Shown here: piece by piece, positions 17,772 to 25,575 of the stretch
Position numbering within the stretch: the stretch's first letter is position 1
How the letters are laid out: every line of letters starts with the position of its first letter
Position numbers and translations under genes: made by a program
Source: Bradyrhizobium erythrophlei
Lineage (GTDB): Bacteria > Pseudomonadota > Alphaproteobacteria > Rhizobiales > Xanthobacteraceae
DNA: 64,000 bases
Direction: 5' to 3'
Assembly (NCBI RefSeq): GCF_900142985.1
Contig: NZ_LT670849.1
Location: forward strand, 5,100,501 to 5,164,500
The notes under the pieces: generated by a model
Told to the model about the DNA's origin: nothing
Database searches by the model: none
Seen by the model: the letters and a program-made list of their open reading frames with translations, nothing else

Positions 17772-17795
17772 AAACCGTCCCGAAACCGGGAGACG

Positions 17796-19484
17796 ATGGA
17801 AATGTCAGGTCGAATTTCCGCATCACTTGGCCCATCGGGCCATGTCGATGATTTTGCCCGGCGCAACCTGCCGCCGTCCGGGTTATGGCCGGAGCTCCTG
17901 CTCGATCGCTCCGAGTTTCAATATCCGGAATATCTCAACGCTGGCGTCGAACTGACCGACCGCATGGTCGAAAAGGGATTCGGCGACCATACCGCGCTGA
18001 TCGGCAACGGCCGTCTGCGCACCTACAAGGAATTGGCCGACTGGTCGAACCGTCTGGCGCATGCGCTGGTCGAGAATTACGGCGTCAAGCCGGGCCATCG
18101 CGTGCTGATCCGCTCCGGCAACAACCCGGCGCTGGTGGCCGCCTGGCTCGCCGCGACCAAGGCGGGCGCGGTGGTCGTCAATACCATGCCGCTGCTTCGG
18201 GCCGGCGAATTGAGCAAGATCATCGACAAGGCGGAAATTTCGCTGGCGCTGACCGATAGCCGCATCGCCGACGAACTTGTCGCCTGCGCCAAGACCAGCC
18301 GCTTCCTCAAGCAGGTCGTCAATTTCGACGGCACGTCCAACCACGACGCCGAACTCGACCGTGTGGCGCTGAGCAAGCCGGTGCGTTTCGAGGCGGTGAA
18401 GACTGGGCGGGATGACGTGGCGCTGCTCGGCTTCACATCGGGCACGACAGGCGAGCCAAAGGCGACGATGCATTTCCATCGCGATCTCCTGATGATCGCC
18501 GATGGTTACGCCAGGGAAGTATTGGGCGTCACGCCGGATGATGTGTTCGTCGGTTCGCCGCCGCTTGCCTTCACCTTCGGGCTCGGGGGGCTTGCGATCT
18601 TTCCGTTGCGTTTCGGCGCCACCGCCACGCTGCTCGAAAACGCCGCACCTCCGGAGATGATCCGGATCATCGAGACCTATAAAGCCACGATCTGTTTCAC
18701 CTCGCCGACCGCCTATCGCGCGATGATGGCGGCGATGGATCAGGGCGCGGACCTGTCGTCGTTGCGGCTCGCGGTGTCCGCGGGCGAGACCTTGCCGGCG
18801 CCGGTGTTCGAGAGCTGGACCAGGAAGACCGGCAAGACCATTCTCGATGGCATCGGCTCGACCGAGATGCTGCACATCTTCATCAGTAACCGCGAGGGTA
18901 GCGCGGCCGCGGGTTCGACCGGAACGCCGGTCACGGGCTATGAAGCCAAGATCGTCGATGAGAACATGAACGAGTTGCCGGCGGGCGCGATCGGCAAGCT
19001 AGCGGTGCGGGGGCCGACCGGTTGCCGTTATCTCGCCGACTCCAGGCAGACCAACTACGTGCGGGACGGCTGGAATCTGACCGGCGATTCCTTCACCCGC
19101 GACGAGCATGGCCGTTTTTCTTTCGTGGCGCGCTCGGACGACATGATCATCTCCTCCGGTTACAACATTGCCGGCCCCGAGGTCGAGGCCGCGCTGCTCA
19201 GCCATCCCTCTGTTGCGGAATGCGGCGTGGTCGGCGCGCCGGACGAGGCGCGCGGCATGATCGTCAAGGCTTACGTGGTGACGGCCGCCGGCATCACGGC
19301 GAGCGAGGCGCTGACCACCGAGTTGCAGGAATACGTCAAGCAGGCGATTGCACCATATAAATATCCGCGCGCGATCGAATATGTCGCGCAATTGCCAAAG
19401 ACCGAGACCGGCAAGCTGAAGCGCTTCGCCCTGCGCCAGATCGCGCAAGGTGTAAGTCCTTCGCCGGGCGTCGCGGCTGAATAG
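17796..19484 (+). CDS. Aryl-CoA ligase (benzoate/2-aminobenzoate-CoA ligase type)
   Basis: This 562-residue member of the AMP-forming ligase superfamily has the phosphate-binding motif GFTSGTTGEPKATMHFHRD, the adenine motif GSTEMLH, the DGWNLTGDSF aspartate, the hinge RSDDMIISSGYNI and the catalytic lysine in LPKTETGKLKR. The overall pattern is that of benzoate- and 2-aminobenzoate-CoA ligases. It would activate the aromatic acid to its CoA thioester, the substrate of the fused hydroxylase at 9.6 kb. ATG 17796 follows GGGAGAC; ATG 17802 is an alternative. It is preceded by operator site B and followed by ridA-like at 19 bases, so the pair is one transcript. Confidence 0.9.
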   Translation: MEMSGRISASLGPSGHVDDFARRNLPPSGLWPELLLDRSEFQYPEYLNAGVELTDRMVEKGFGDHTALIGNGRLRTYKELADWSNRLAHALVENYGVKPGHRVLIRSGNNPALVAAWLAATKAGAVVVNTMPLLRAGELSKIIDKAEISLALTDSRIADELVACAKTSRFLKQVVNFDGTSNHDAELDRVALSKPVRFEAVKTGRDDVALLGFTSGTTGEPKATMHFHRDLLMIADGYAREVLGVTPDDVFVGSPPLAFTFGLGGLAIFPLRFGATATLLENAAPPEMIRIIETYKATICFTSPTAYRAMMAAMDQGADLSSLRLAVSAGETLPAPVFESWTRKTGKTILDGIGSTEMLHIFISNREGSAAAGSTGTPVTGYEAKIVDENMNELPAGAIGKLAVRGPTGCRYLADSRQTNYVRDGWNLTGDSFTRDEHGRFSFVARSDDMIISSGYNIAGPEVEAALLSHPSVAECGVVGAPDEARGMIVKAYVVTAAGITASEALTTELQEYVKQAIAPYKYPRAIEYVAQLPKTETGKLKRFALRQIAQGVSPSPGVAAE

Positions 19485-19503
19485 ATCTCAAGGAGAGTTG
19501 CCG

Positions 19504-19947
19504 GTGAACCCCTCGAAAGGCCAGGTCTCTGCCGTTCGCTCCGAAAGCGAGACGGGCGTGCGCATTCTGCAACCCGGCGGCTGGCCGACGCCCAAAGGCT
19601 ACGCCAACGGCATGGCCGCCGAAGGCCGGCTGGTGGTGACCGGCGGCGTCATCGGCTGGGACGTCCATGGACACCTGCCGCCGGATTTCGTGGCGCAGGT
19701 GCGCCAGACCCTGCGCAACATCGCCGCCATTCTCACCGAGGGCGGCGCGAAGCCGGAGCATCTGGTTCGACTGACCTGGTACGTCGTCGACATGGACGAG
19801 TATCTCGCAAGCCTGAAGGCGCTTGGGCAGATCTATCGCGAGATCTTCGGCGCGCATTATCCGGCGATGGCGCTGGTTCAGGTGGTGCGACTGGTCGAGA
19901 AAGCGGCCAAGGTTGAAATCGAGGCGACGGCCGTCGTGCCGCGCTAG
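19504..19947 (+). CDS. RidA family enamine/imine deaminase
   Basis: This 147-residue protein has the RidA/YjgF fold signatures: GWPTPKGYANGMAAEGRLVV, a long HLVRLTWYVVD strand, and VVRLVEKAAKVEIEATAV, whose arginine aligns with the catalytic Arg105 of E. coli RidA. RidA proteins hydrolyse reactive enamines and imines to ketones plus ammonium. The product of a 2-aminobenzoyl-CoA monooxygenase/reductase is just such a ring enamine, so a dedicated RidA directly after the ligase makes chemical sense. GTG 19504 is preferred because it sits 8 bases after AAGGAG; TTG 19498 is too close. The stop lies in a 17-base tandem duplication. Confidence 0.85.
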   Translation: MNPSKGQVSAVRSESETGVRILQPGGWPTPKGYANGMAAEGRLVVTGGVIGWDVHGHLPPDFVAQVRQTLRNIAAILTEGGAKPEHLVRLTWYVVDMDEYLASLKALGQIYREIFGAHYPAMALVQVVRLVEKAAKVEIEATAVVPR

Positions 19948-19960
19948 CCCACCTTCTGCG

Positions 19961-20890
19961 CTAGCCCACTTTCAGCGGTTCGAGCCTGCCAAGACCGTCG
20001 TAAGCCTTGACCGCCTTGCCCAACAGACGCTTCTTCTGCTTGCCGTCGAGCAGGAGGTCGCTTCTATTCATCTGATCTTCGCCGAATGCCGCCGCGAGCG
20101 CGCGGCGTCTTGCATCGTCGTTCAACTGTCCAAGCGACTTCTGCGTCGTGCGCAGGAGTTTCAGCATCGTTTCCCGGGCGGGGGCCTCGTCTGGTGGGGC
20201 CAGTTGCTCCGCCGCCTCGATGGCGTAGCTCAGCCGCTTGTTGGCGAGGCGCACGCGGTGGCGCTTGCGTGTGCCGAGCTCTTCGAGATTGCGGCTTTTC
20301 TTCAGGAGTTTCTTCCGCCACGCCTGCAATGTATCGGCGCAATATTCGCCGGCCGGCCGGGTACGCTGCGCGACGGCCATTTTGTTGCGTTTGCGCGACC
20401 AGTCGCCGCTCTCGATCCAGGCCGTGATGTCCTTGATCAGTTGCCGATACCGTGGCGAGCGCAGCGCGCGGGTCAGGTGGCGCTGGCAGGCGGCGCGCTC
20501 CTGTTTCCAGGGCCGGTCGTTGATCGATCCCTTGACCGTTCCCTTGACCGCTCCCTTGGGCTTGATTTTCGCCAGCCGATCCAGCGCGACGTCGAGGTCG
20601 CGAACGATGCCGAGGTGGGCGCGCAGCCACTTCAACTCCGCCGCCAGCCGAATTTGCTCGTCGCCCTCGACCATCGGCGAGAACAGGGCAATGGTCGTCC
20701 GCAGCCGGGTCATCGCGACCCGCATGGCGTGCAGTGCCGCCGGATCCCCCGCTGCCGTACCTTCATGCCGGGCCGTCAACTGCTGGAGATAATGGGCTGC
20801 GGCGGCCCGAAATGCCGCCTCACAGGTCATTGAGGTCGTCAGCGGCGGGGGCTGCTTTATCGAAGTTTTAACGTTGACGGGGGGCTTCAT
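19961..20890 (-). CDS. CHAD domain protein
   Basis: The 309-residue protein is a single CHAD domain: ALHAMRVAMTRLRTTIALFSP and LKWLRAHLGIVRDLDVALDRL carry the conserved histidine and arginines, and RHRVRLANKRLSYAIEAAEQL repeats the pattern in the second half. CHAD domains are basic a-helical bundles that bind polyphosphate, often on phosphate granules. It has no signal peptide or membrane segment. The start chosen is ATG 20890; the frame upstream to 20983 lacks domain sequence. It converges on ridA and is divergent from the Crp-type regulator. A run of KGAVKGTVKGS is a small internal repeat. Confidence 0.87.
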   Translation of the reverse strand: MKPPVNVKTSIKQPPPLTTSMTCEAAFRAAAAHYLQQLTARHEGTAAGDPAALHAMRVAMTRLRTTIALFSPMVEGDEQIRLAAELKWLRAHLGIVRDLDVALDRLAKIKPKGAVKGTVKGSINDRPWKQERAACQRHLTRALRSPRYRQLIKDITAWIESGDWSRKRNKMAVAQRTRPAGEYCADTLQAWRKKLLKKSRNLEELGTRKRHRVRLANKRLSYAIEAAEQLAPPDEAPARETMLKLLRTTQKSLGQLNDDARRRALAAAFGEDQMNRSDLLLDGKQKKRLLGKAVKAYDGLGRLEPLKVG

Positions 20891-21102
20891 GGGAACAAGG
20901 TGCCCCGCGGGGTGTCCAATGACAACAGGGCTTGTCCCTGGCCGATCTTTGCGGCAGTACTCTAAAAATGCCTGAATCTGCATTCAGGACTAAGCTTTTC
21001 CAAGCGGTGGGCAGCCGCATTGTTGTCCGGCCGGACGATCAGACGGCTATCAGGCCAAGATTTTCGCGTAAAGCGCATTCATATCCGGAGAACTGGCAGG
21101 CC

Positions 21103-21831
21103 GTGTCCCAGGACAAGACCATCGAGCCCAGGCATGTGGCCGGCAGCAAACTCGCCGTGCTGCGCGCCCACCCGATTTTCAGCGATCTTGACGCCGAGGC
21201 GTTCGAGCAACTTGGCCGCTACGTCAAGCCCGCCACCTTCAAGCGTGGGGCCACGATCTTTTCCAAGGGCGATCCCGGCAACAGCCTGATCGCGGTCATT
21301 TCCGGCACGGTGAAGATCAGCGTTTCCTCGCCCGACGGCCGCAGCGCCATTCTCAACCTGATCGGGCCCGGCGAGATTGTCGGCGAGGTCGCAGTGCTCG
21401 ATGGCCAGGCGCGAACGGCGGACGCGACCGCCAACAGCAACTGCGAAATCTTTGTCATCGATCGCCGCGAATTTCTGCCCTTCGTGCGCTGCCAGCCCGC
21501 CCTGGCGATGAAATTCATCGAACTGTTATGTACGCGGCTGCGCTGGACCTCCGACCAGGTCGAGCAGGTCATCTTGCAGGATCTGCCGGGCCGGCTCGCC
21601 AGCGCGCTGATCAGGCTCACCGAGCGGCACAAGGCTGCAAAGGACAGCCGCACCATCGCGGTCACCCAGCAGGAAATCAGCGAGATGGTCGGCATGTCGC
21701 GTGAGAGCATCAACAAGCAGTTGCGCGCCTGGGCGATGCGTAACTGGGTCCGCCTCGAACACGGCGCGATCGTCGTGCTCGATCTCGAGCCGTTGCAGGA
21801 AATCGCGGGCACGGCTCCGCAGGATGATTAA
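21103..21831 (+). CDS. Crp/Fnr family transcriptional regulator
   Basis: This 242-residue protein has the cyclic-nucleotide-binding b-barrel (IFSKGDPGNSLIAVISGTVKIS, GEIVGEVAVLDGQARTADAT) and a C-terminal helix-turn-helix (TQQEISEMVGMSRESINKQL). The N-terminal cysteine cluster of FNR is absent. The recognition helix holds Arg-Glu at the positions that read TGTGA in E. coli CRP. A perfect TGTGA-N6-TCACA lies 22 bases after the stop codon. GTG 21103 is chosen because it gives the usual family length; an ATG at 20968 would add 45 atypical residues. Confidence 0.88.
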   Translation: MSQDKTIEPRHVAGSKLAVLRAHPIFSDLDAEAFEQLGRYVKPATFKRGATIFSKGDPGNSLIAVISGTVKISVSSPDGRSAILNLIGPGEIVGEVAVLDGQARTADATANSNCEIFVIDRREFLPFVRCQPALAMKFIELLCTRLRWTSDQVEQVILQDLPGRLASALIRLTERHKAAKDSRTIAVTQQEISEMVGMSRESINKQLRAWAMRNWVRLEHGAIVVLDLEPLQEIAGTAPQDD

Positions 21832-21853
21832 CGACCGGTTAGCTCGATCATGG

Positions 21854-21869
21854 TGTGAACCAGCTCACA
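21854..21869. promoter_or_regulatory. CRP-type binding site TGTGA-N6-TCACA
   Basis: TGTGAACCAGCTCACA is a perfect two-fold CRP consensus. It lies between the Crp-type regulator and a small membrane protein gene, with its centre about 69 bases before the ATG at 21931. A second site with the same arms lies at 59181, again about 66 bases before a small membrane protein gene. Confidence 0.65.
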
Positions 21870-21930
21870 CGCGCATGATGGACGGCAGGGTATGGATGGT
21901 GCGGGGACTATCCTCACCGTGGAGGCGTCC

Positions 21931-22185
21931 ATGCATGCTCCGTACGACAAGCAGCGTAAAACGAGTGACCGCACCGGGCCGAAAAGCGGGGCTGGATTTC
22001 TGATCCTGACCGCCATCGCTGCGCTTGTACTGATCGTTCTGGCGACCTTCCATCCCAAGGCGTCGATCTGGATCTCGCAGGCCGTGCAGGCGGAATTCGG
22101 CGGCTACGGCATTGCCGATGACATGCCGGTACAGACCGCGCAGCCGGACATGGCGATTCCGATGCGAACCGTCCACGCCCAATGA
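21931..22185 (+). CDS. Small single-pass membrane protein, hypothetical
   Basis: The 84-residue product has a charged N-terminus, one membrane segment (GFLILTAIAALVLIVLATF) and an exported or periplasmic tail (about 45 residues) with no cysteine. I recognise no family. The start at ATG 21931 follows GGAGG at 21921. The gene is 100 bases after the Crp-type regulator and is preceded by a perfect CRP-type site, so control by that regulator is likely. It converges closely on the fused ABC ATPase gene (10 bases). Confidence 0.65.
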   Translation: MHAPYDKQRKTSDRTGPKSGAGFLILTAIAALVLIVLATFHPKASIWISQAVQAEFGGYGIADDMPVQTAQPDMAIPMRTVHAQ

Positions 22186-22195
22186 GATTCTAACG

Positions 22196-23677
22196 CTAGA
22201 GATAACCTTCGCCGGCCTCGGCTGCGAACCGGCCCGGATCGCCTTCCCAGACAATCCGGGCGTGTTCGAGCACATAGACGCGGTCGGCGTGCGGAAGCGC
22301 AAACGTCACGTTCTGCTCCCCGAGCAACACGGTGATGTCGGTGGTCTGACGCAAGCGCTCGAGCGCTTTCGACAGCGTCTCCAGAATCACCGGCGCAAGT
22401 CCGAGCGTCGGCTCGTCGAGAATCAGGATCTTGGGCTGCATCATCAGCGCGCGCCCGATCGCGAGCATCTGCTGCTCGCCGCCTGACAGCGTCTGTGCGA
22501 GCTGGCCTTGACGCTCCTTCAGGATCGGAAACAGTTCGAACAGCCAGGCGAGATGTCTTTCCCGCACCTCGTCGGTCAGATGCTGGCCGCCGAGGTCGAG
22601 ATTTTCCCGCACCGTCATCTCGCCGAACAACTCGCGAGATTCCGGACATTGCACGATGCCGCTGCGCGCGATCTTGGCGGGGCTGGTGCCGCGCAGCTTT
22701 TCGCCGTCGCGGACGATCTCGCCGCTATAGGGCAGGAAGCCCGAGATCGTGTTGAACAGCGTGGTCTTGCCGGCGCCGTTCAGTCCGACGACCGAGATGA
22801 ACTCGCCATGGTGGATGTGGATCGAGACGTTCTCCAGCGCCTGCGCCTTGCCGTAATGCACGCTGACATTCTCGACCTGAAGCAGCGGCACCTTGTCCTT
22901 GAAAGACGTCTCGGGCCGGGCCGAGGTCTCGATCGCGCCGCCGAGATAGACGCGGCGCACGGTTTCGTTGCGCATCACCTCATCGGCGCGGCCGGTGACG
23001 ATCTTTTCGCCGAGATACATCGCAAGCACACGGTCGACCAGCGCCGCAACGCTCTTGACGTTGTGGTCGACCAGGAGTACCGCGCGGCCTTCGTCGCGGA
23101 AGCTTCGGATCAGTTCCGAGAAAGTGCCGACTTCGGCGAGCGTCAGCCCGGCAAAGGGTTCGTCGACCAGCACCACCTTGGGATCGCGCGCGATCGCCTT
23201 CGCAAGCTCGAGCCGCCGCAGATCGGCGAAAGGCAGTGTCGGCGGGCGGCGATCCATCACCGAACCAAGGCCCACGCGGTTGGCGATCCACTTGGCGCGC
23301 TCGGTCAGCGCCTTGTCCGGGAACAGCATGAAGAGCGAGTCCGGCAACAGCGCCACCATGATGTTTTCCAGCACCGTCTGCCGGTTCAGCGGCCGCGAGT
23401 GCTGGAACACCATGCCAAAGCCCATGCGCGCAATTCTGTGCGCCGGAAGACCTGCGACGTTCTCGCCTTGAAACGTCACGGTGCCGGACGTCGGGCGTTC
23501 GATCCCCATGATCGATTTCATTGCGGTCGACTTGCCGGAACCGTTCGGGCCGATCAGACCGAAAATCTCGCCGGCATGAACCTCCAGGTCGAGGTTCTTC
23601 ACGGCCGTGAGCCCGCCATAGCGCTTGGTGAGGCCGCGGACTTCGAGGACGGGTGCGTTGCTGGTCGTGGTGTCCAT
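22196..23677 (-). CDS. Fused LivG-LivF double ATPase of a branched-chain-type ABC transporter
   Basis: This 493-residue protein contains two complete ABC ATPase domains. The first (about 1-245) is LivG-like with Walker A GPNGSGKST, DLRRLELAKAIARDPKVVLVD and the LivG-specific C-terminal extension. The second (about 260-493) is LivF-like with Walker A GLNGAGKTT, signature LSGGEQQ and Walker B ILILDEPT. In most bacteria these are separate genes. The first domain's signature (PFADLRRLE) lacks the usual LSxGQ form, which is a known variation among LivG proteins. Its start overlaps the permease stop (TAATG), so the two are coupled. It energises the permeases encoded just upstream. Confidence 0.92.
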   Translation of the reverse strand: MDTTTSNAPVLEVRGLTKRYGGLTAVKNLDLEVHAGEIFGLIGPNGSGKSTAMKSIMGIERPTSGTVTFQGENVAGLPAHRIARMGFGMVFQHSRPLNRQTVLENIMVALLPDSLFMLFPDKALTERAKWIANRVGLGSVMDRRPPTLPFADLRRLELAKAIARDPKVVLVDEPFAGLTLAEVGTFSELIRSFRDEGRAVLLVDHNVKSVAALVDRVLAMYLGEKIVTGRADEVMRNETVRRVYLGGAIETSARPETSFKDKVPLLQVENVSVHYGKAQALENVSIHIHHGEFISVVGLNGAGKTTLFNTISGFLPYSGEIVRDGEKLRGTSPAKIARSGIVQCPESRELFGEMTVRENLDLGGQHLTDEVRERHLAWLFELFPILKERQGQLAQTLSGGEQQMLAIGRALMMQPKILILDEPTLGLAPVILETLSKALERLRQTTDITVLLGEQNVTFALPHADRVYVLEHARIVWEGDPGRFAAEAGEGYL

Positions 23678-24603
23678 TATTTGCGCCCTTCATGCGAAAG
23701 GGCTGCGCCCAGGAAGCCGCCGGGGAAGAACAGGACGACGAGCAGCGCGACCGCCGAGACGATGAAGGTCGCAAGCTCGCCGGTCGGGCGCAGGAATTCG
23801 CCAGCGACGATCAGGAAGATGGCGCCTAACGCGGCACCCAGAACGGTGCGGCGTCCGCCGAGTACGGCGGCCACGATCACGTTCACGCCGACCGCAACAT
23901 CGACCACGGTGCCGACCGATGCGGTGCCGAAGTAAAACACCAGCAGCGCGCCGGAAAGGCCGGAGAAGAACGCGGAGACGATGAAGGCGGCGAGCTTGTG
24001 CTTGACGATGTTGAAGCCGAGCGCGCCGGCCTGTACCGGGTCCTGGCCGCTCGCCTGCAAGACGAGGCCGACCGGCGATTGGGACAATCCATAAAGGACG
24101 AGCGCGCTGATCGTCATGAAGCCGAGCGCGATCCAGTAATTCGCGCTGGCATCGATCGTGATCACGTCGGGTATGGTCAGGCCGATCTCGCCGCCGGTGA
24201 GATCGGCGAACACGACGATGAAGTTTTGCAGCATCAAGACGGCAACCAGCGTGGTCAGGCCGAAATAGGGGCCGCGGACACGAAGCGCCGGCAACGCCAG
24301 CACGACGCCGGCGATGACGGAGGCGAGCGCCCCGAGCACGATGCAGAGATAGACCGACCAGCCATACTGGTTGTTGAGGATGCCTGCGGTATAGGCGCCG
24401 ACGCCGATCAGGAAGGTCGGGCCGAAATTGACCTCGCCGGCAAAGCCGAACAACAGGTCCCAGGCCATCGCGAACACGCCGAAGTAATAGGCGACGGTGA
24501 GCAGCCCCAGCACATAGCCGGAGACATAGAGCGGCAGCGTTGAAGCGATGATGACAACCGCGAGCGAAATGAAGAACAGCCGCGATTTGAAAAACCCACC
24601 CAT
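23677..24603 (-). CDS. Branched-chain-type ABC permease, LivM family
   Basis: This 308-residue membrane protein has about nine hydrophobic segments and the LivM signatures FGFAGEVNFGPTFLIGVGAY and the cytoplasmic coupling loop SGQDPVQAGALGFNIVKHKL. It forms the inner-membrane channel with the LivH-type protein encoded 2 bases upstream. The stop overlaps the start of the fused ATPase. The order binding protein-LivH-LivM-ATPase is a complete transporter. Confidence 0.9.
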   Translation of the reverse strand: MGGFFKSRLFFISLAVVIIASTLPLYVSGYVLGLLTVAYYFGVFAMAWDLLFGFAGEVNFGPTFLIGVGAYTAGILNNQYGWSVYLCIVLGALASVIAGVVLALPALRVRGPYFGLTTLVAVLMLQNFIVVFADLTGGEIGLTIPDVITIDASANYWIALGFMTISALVLYGLSQSPVGLVLQASGQDPVQAGALGFNIVKHKLAAFIVSAFFSGLSGALLVFYFGTASVGTVVDVAVGVNVIVAAVLGGRRTVLGAALGAIFLIVAGEFLRPTGELATFIVSAVALLVVLFFPGGFLGAALSHEGRK

Positions 24604-24605
24604 AG

Positions 24606-25481
24606 TTAGCGCCTCCCGAGCAGGCCCTGCGGCCGCACATACATCACGGCAACGAGGAGCAGGAGGGCAGGGATGGTCCGGTAGGCCGGCGAGATCAGGT
24701 AGGCCGTGACGGTTTCGAGATAGCCGACGACGAAAGCGGCGATCAGCGAGCCGGAGACGCTGCCGAGACCGCCGAGCACGACGATCGAGAACGCGCTCGC
24801 GGTCAGCGGCCCGACGCTATAGGAGCTGACGCCTAAGAACATGCCGAGCAGCACGCCGGCAATGCCGGCGAGGATGCCGTAGATCGCCCAGACCACGATA
24901 TAGATGTTGCCGAGCTCGAGGCCGAGCAGGGTGACGCCGCGCGGATTCATCGAAGCCGCGAGCACCGCCTTGCCGGTCTTGGTGCGGTTCACCAGCAGCC
25001 AGAGCAGCGCGATGACAAGGCAGCAGACGAAGGCGGTGAATATCTCGTTGCGCGGGGTGCGCACGCCGAGGATATCGACGACGCCTTCGACGATCGGCAA
25101 AACGGTCTTGGCGTTGTTGGTGAAGAAGTAGGCGATCAGCTCCTGGATCATGATGCCCCAGAGCAGGGTGCCGGTGAGGACGAAGATTTCCTTCTCTTCA
25201 TTCGGGATGCGCCGCGACTTCTGGATCGGCTGAACCACTGCAAAGTAAGTAATGAGCGCCGATATCAGCGCGACGCCGACACCGAGCAGCGCGCCCGAAT
25301 ATGTGTCGAGGTGCAGCACGCTCGCTGCCGCCCACGCGGCCACCGCCGCCAGCACCATGATGGCGCCGTGCGACAGGTTGAGCACGCCGGAGACGCCGAA
25401 GATGAGGGTGAATCCGGTCGCGCCCAGCGCATACAGCGCGCTGATGGCAAAACCGTCGATCAGAATCTGAAACGCAAGCAT
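24606..25481 (-). CDS. Branched-chain-type ABC permease, LivH family
   Basis: The 291-residue protein shows the LivH pattern: SALYALGATGFTLIFGVSGV and NLSHGAIMVLA at the N-terminus, about eight membrane segments, a coupling region AASMNPRGVTLLGLELGN, and GGLGSVSGSLIAAFVVGYLE near the end. It pairs with the LivM-type permease. A hairpin with a T-run separates it from the upstream binding-protein gene, so its level is probably lower than that of the binding protein. Confidence 0.9.
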   Translation of the reverse strand: MLAFQILIDGFAISALYALGATGFTLIFGVSGVLNLSHGAIMVLAAVAAWAAASVLHLDTYSGALLGVGVALISALITYFAVVQPIQKSRRIPNEEKEIFVLTGTLLWGIMIQELIAYFFTNNAKTVLPIVEGVVDILGVRTPRNEIFTAFVCCLVIALLWLLVNRTKTGKAVLAASMNPRGVTLLGLELGNIYIVVWAIYGILAGIAGVLLGMFLGVSSYSVGPLTASAFSIVVLGGLGSVSGSLIAAFVVGYLETVTAYLISPAYRTIPALLLLVAVMYVRPQGLLGRR

Positions 25482-25538
25482 CTATCGGCCGCAGCAGCCC
25501 CCGCTGCCCCCTTCGAGAAATTCGCAAAGCTCAAGAAA

Positions 25539-25565
25539 ATGCTCCCGGGGGTTACCCGGGAGCAT
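25539..25565 (-). terminator. Hairpin between binding-protein and permease genes
   Basis: On the minus strand ATGCTCCCGGG, a five-base loop and CCCGGGAGCAT are followed by TTTTC. The 11-base perfect stem fits a partial terminator or 3'-end stabiliser that lets the binding protein be made in excess over the permeases. Confidence 0.8.
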
Positions 25566-25575
25566 CATTGAACGT

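Noticed and set aside
21854..21869. FixK/FNR-type site (TTGAT-N4-ATCAA)
   Set aside because: The arms read TGTGA/TCACA, which is the CRP form, not the FNR/FixK form.
22508..23935. 475-codon open frame on the plus strand
   Set aside because: Antisense to the double ATPase gene; no domain and unusual composition.
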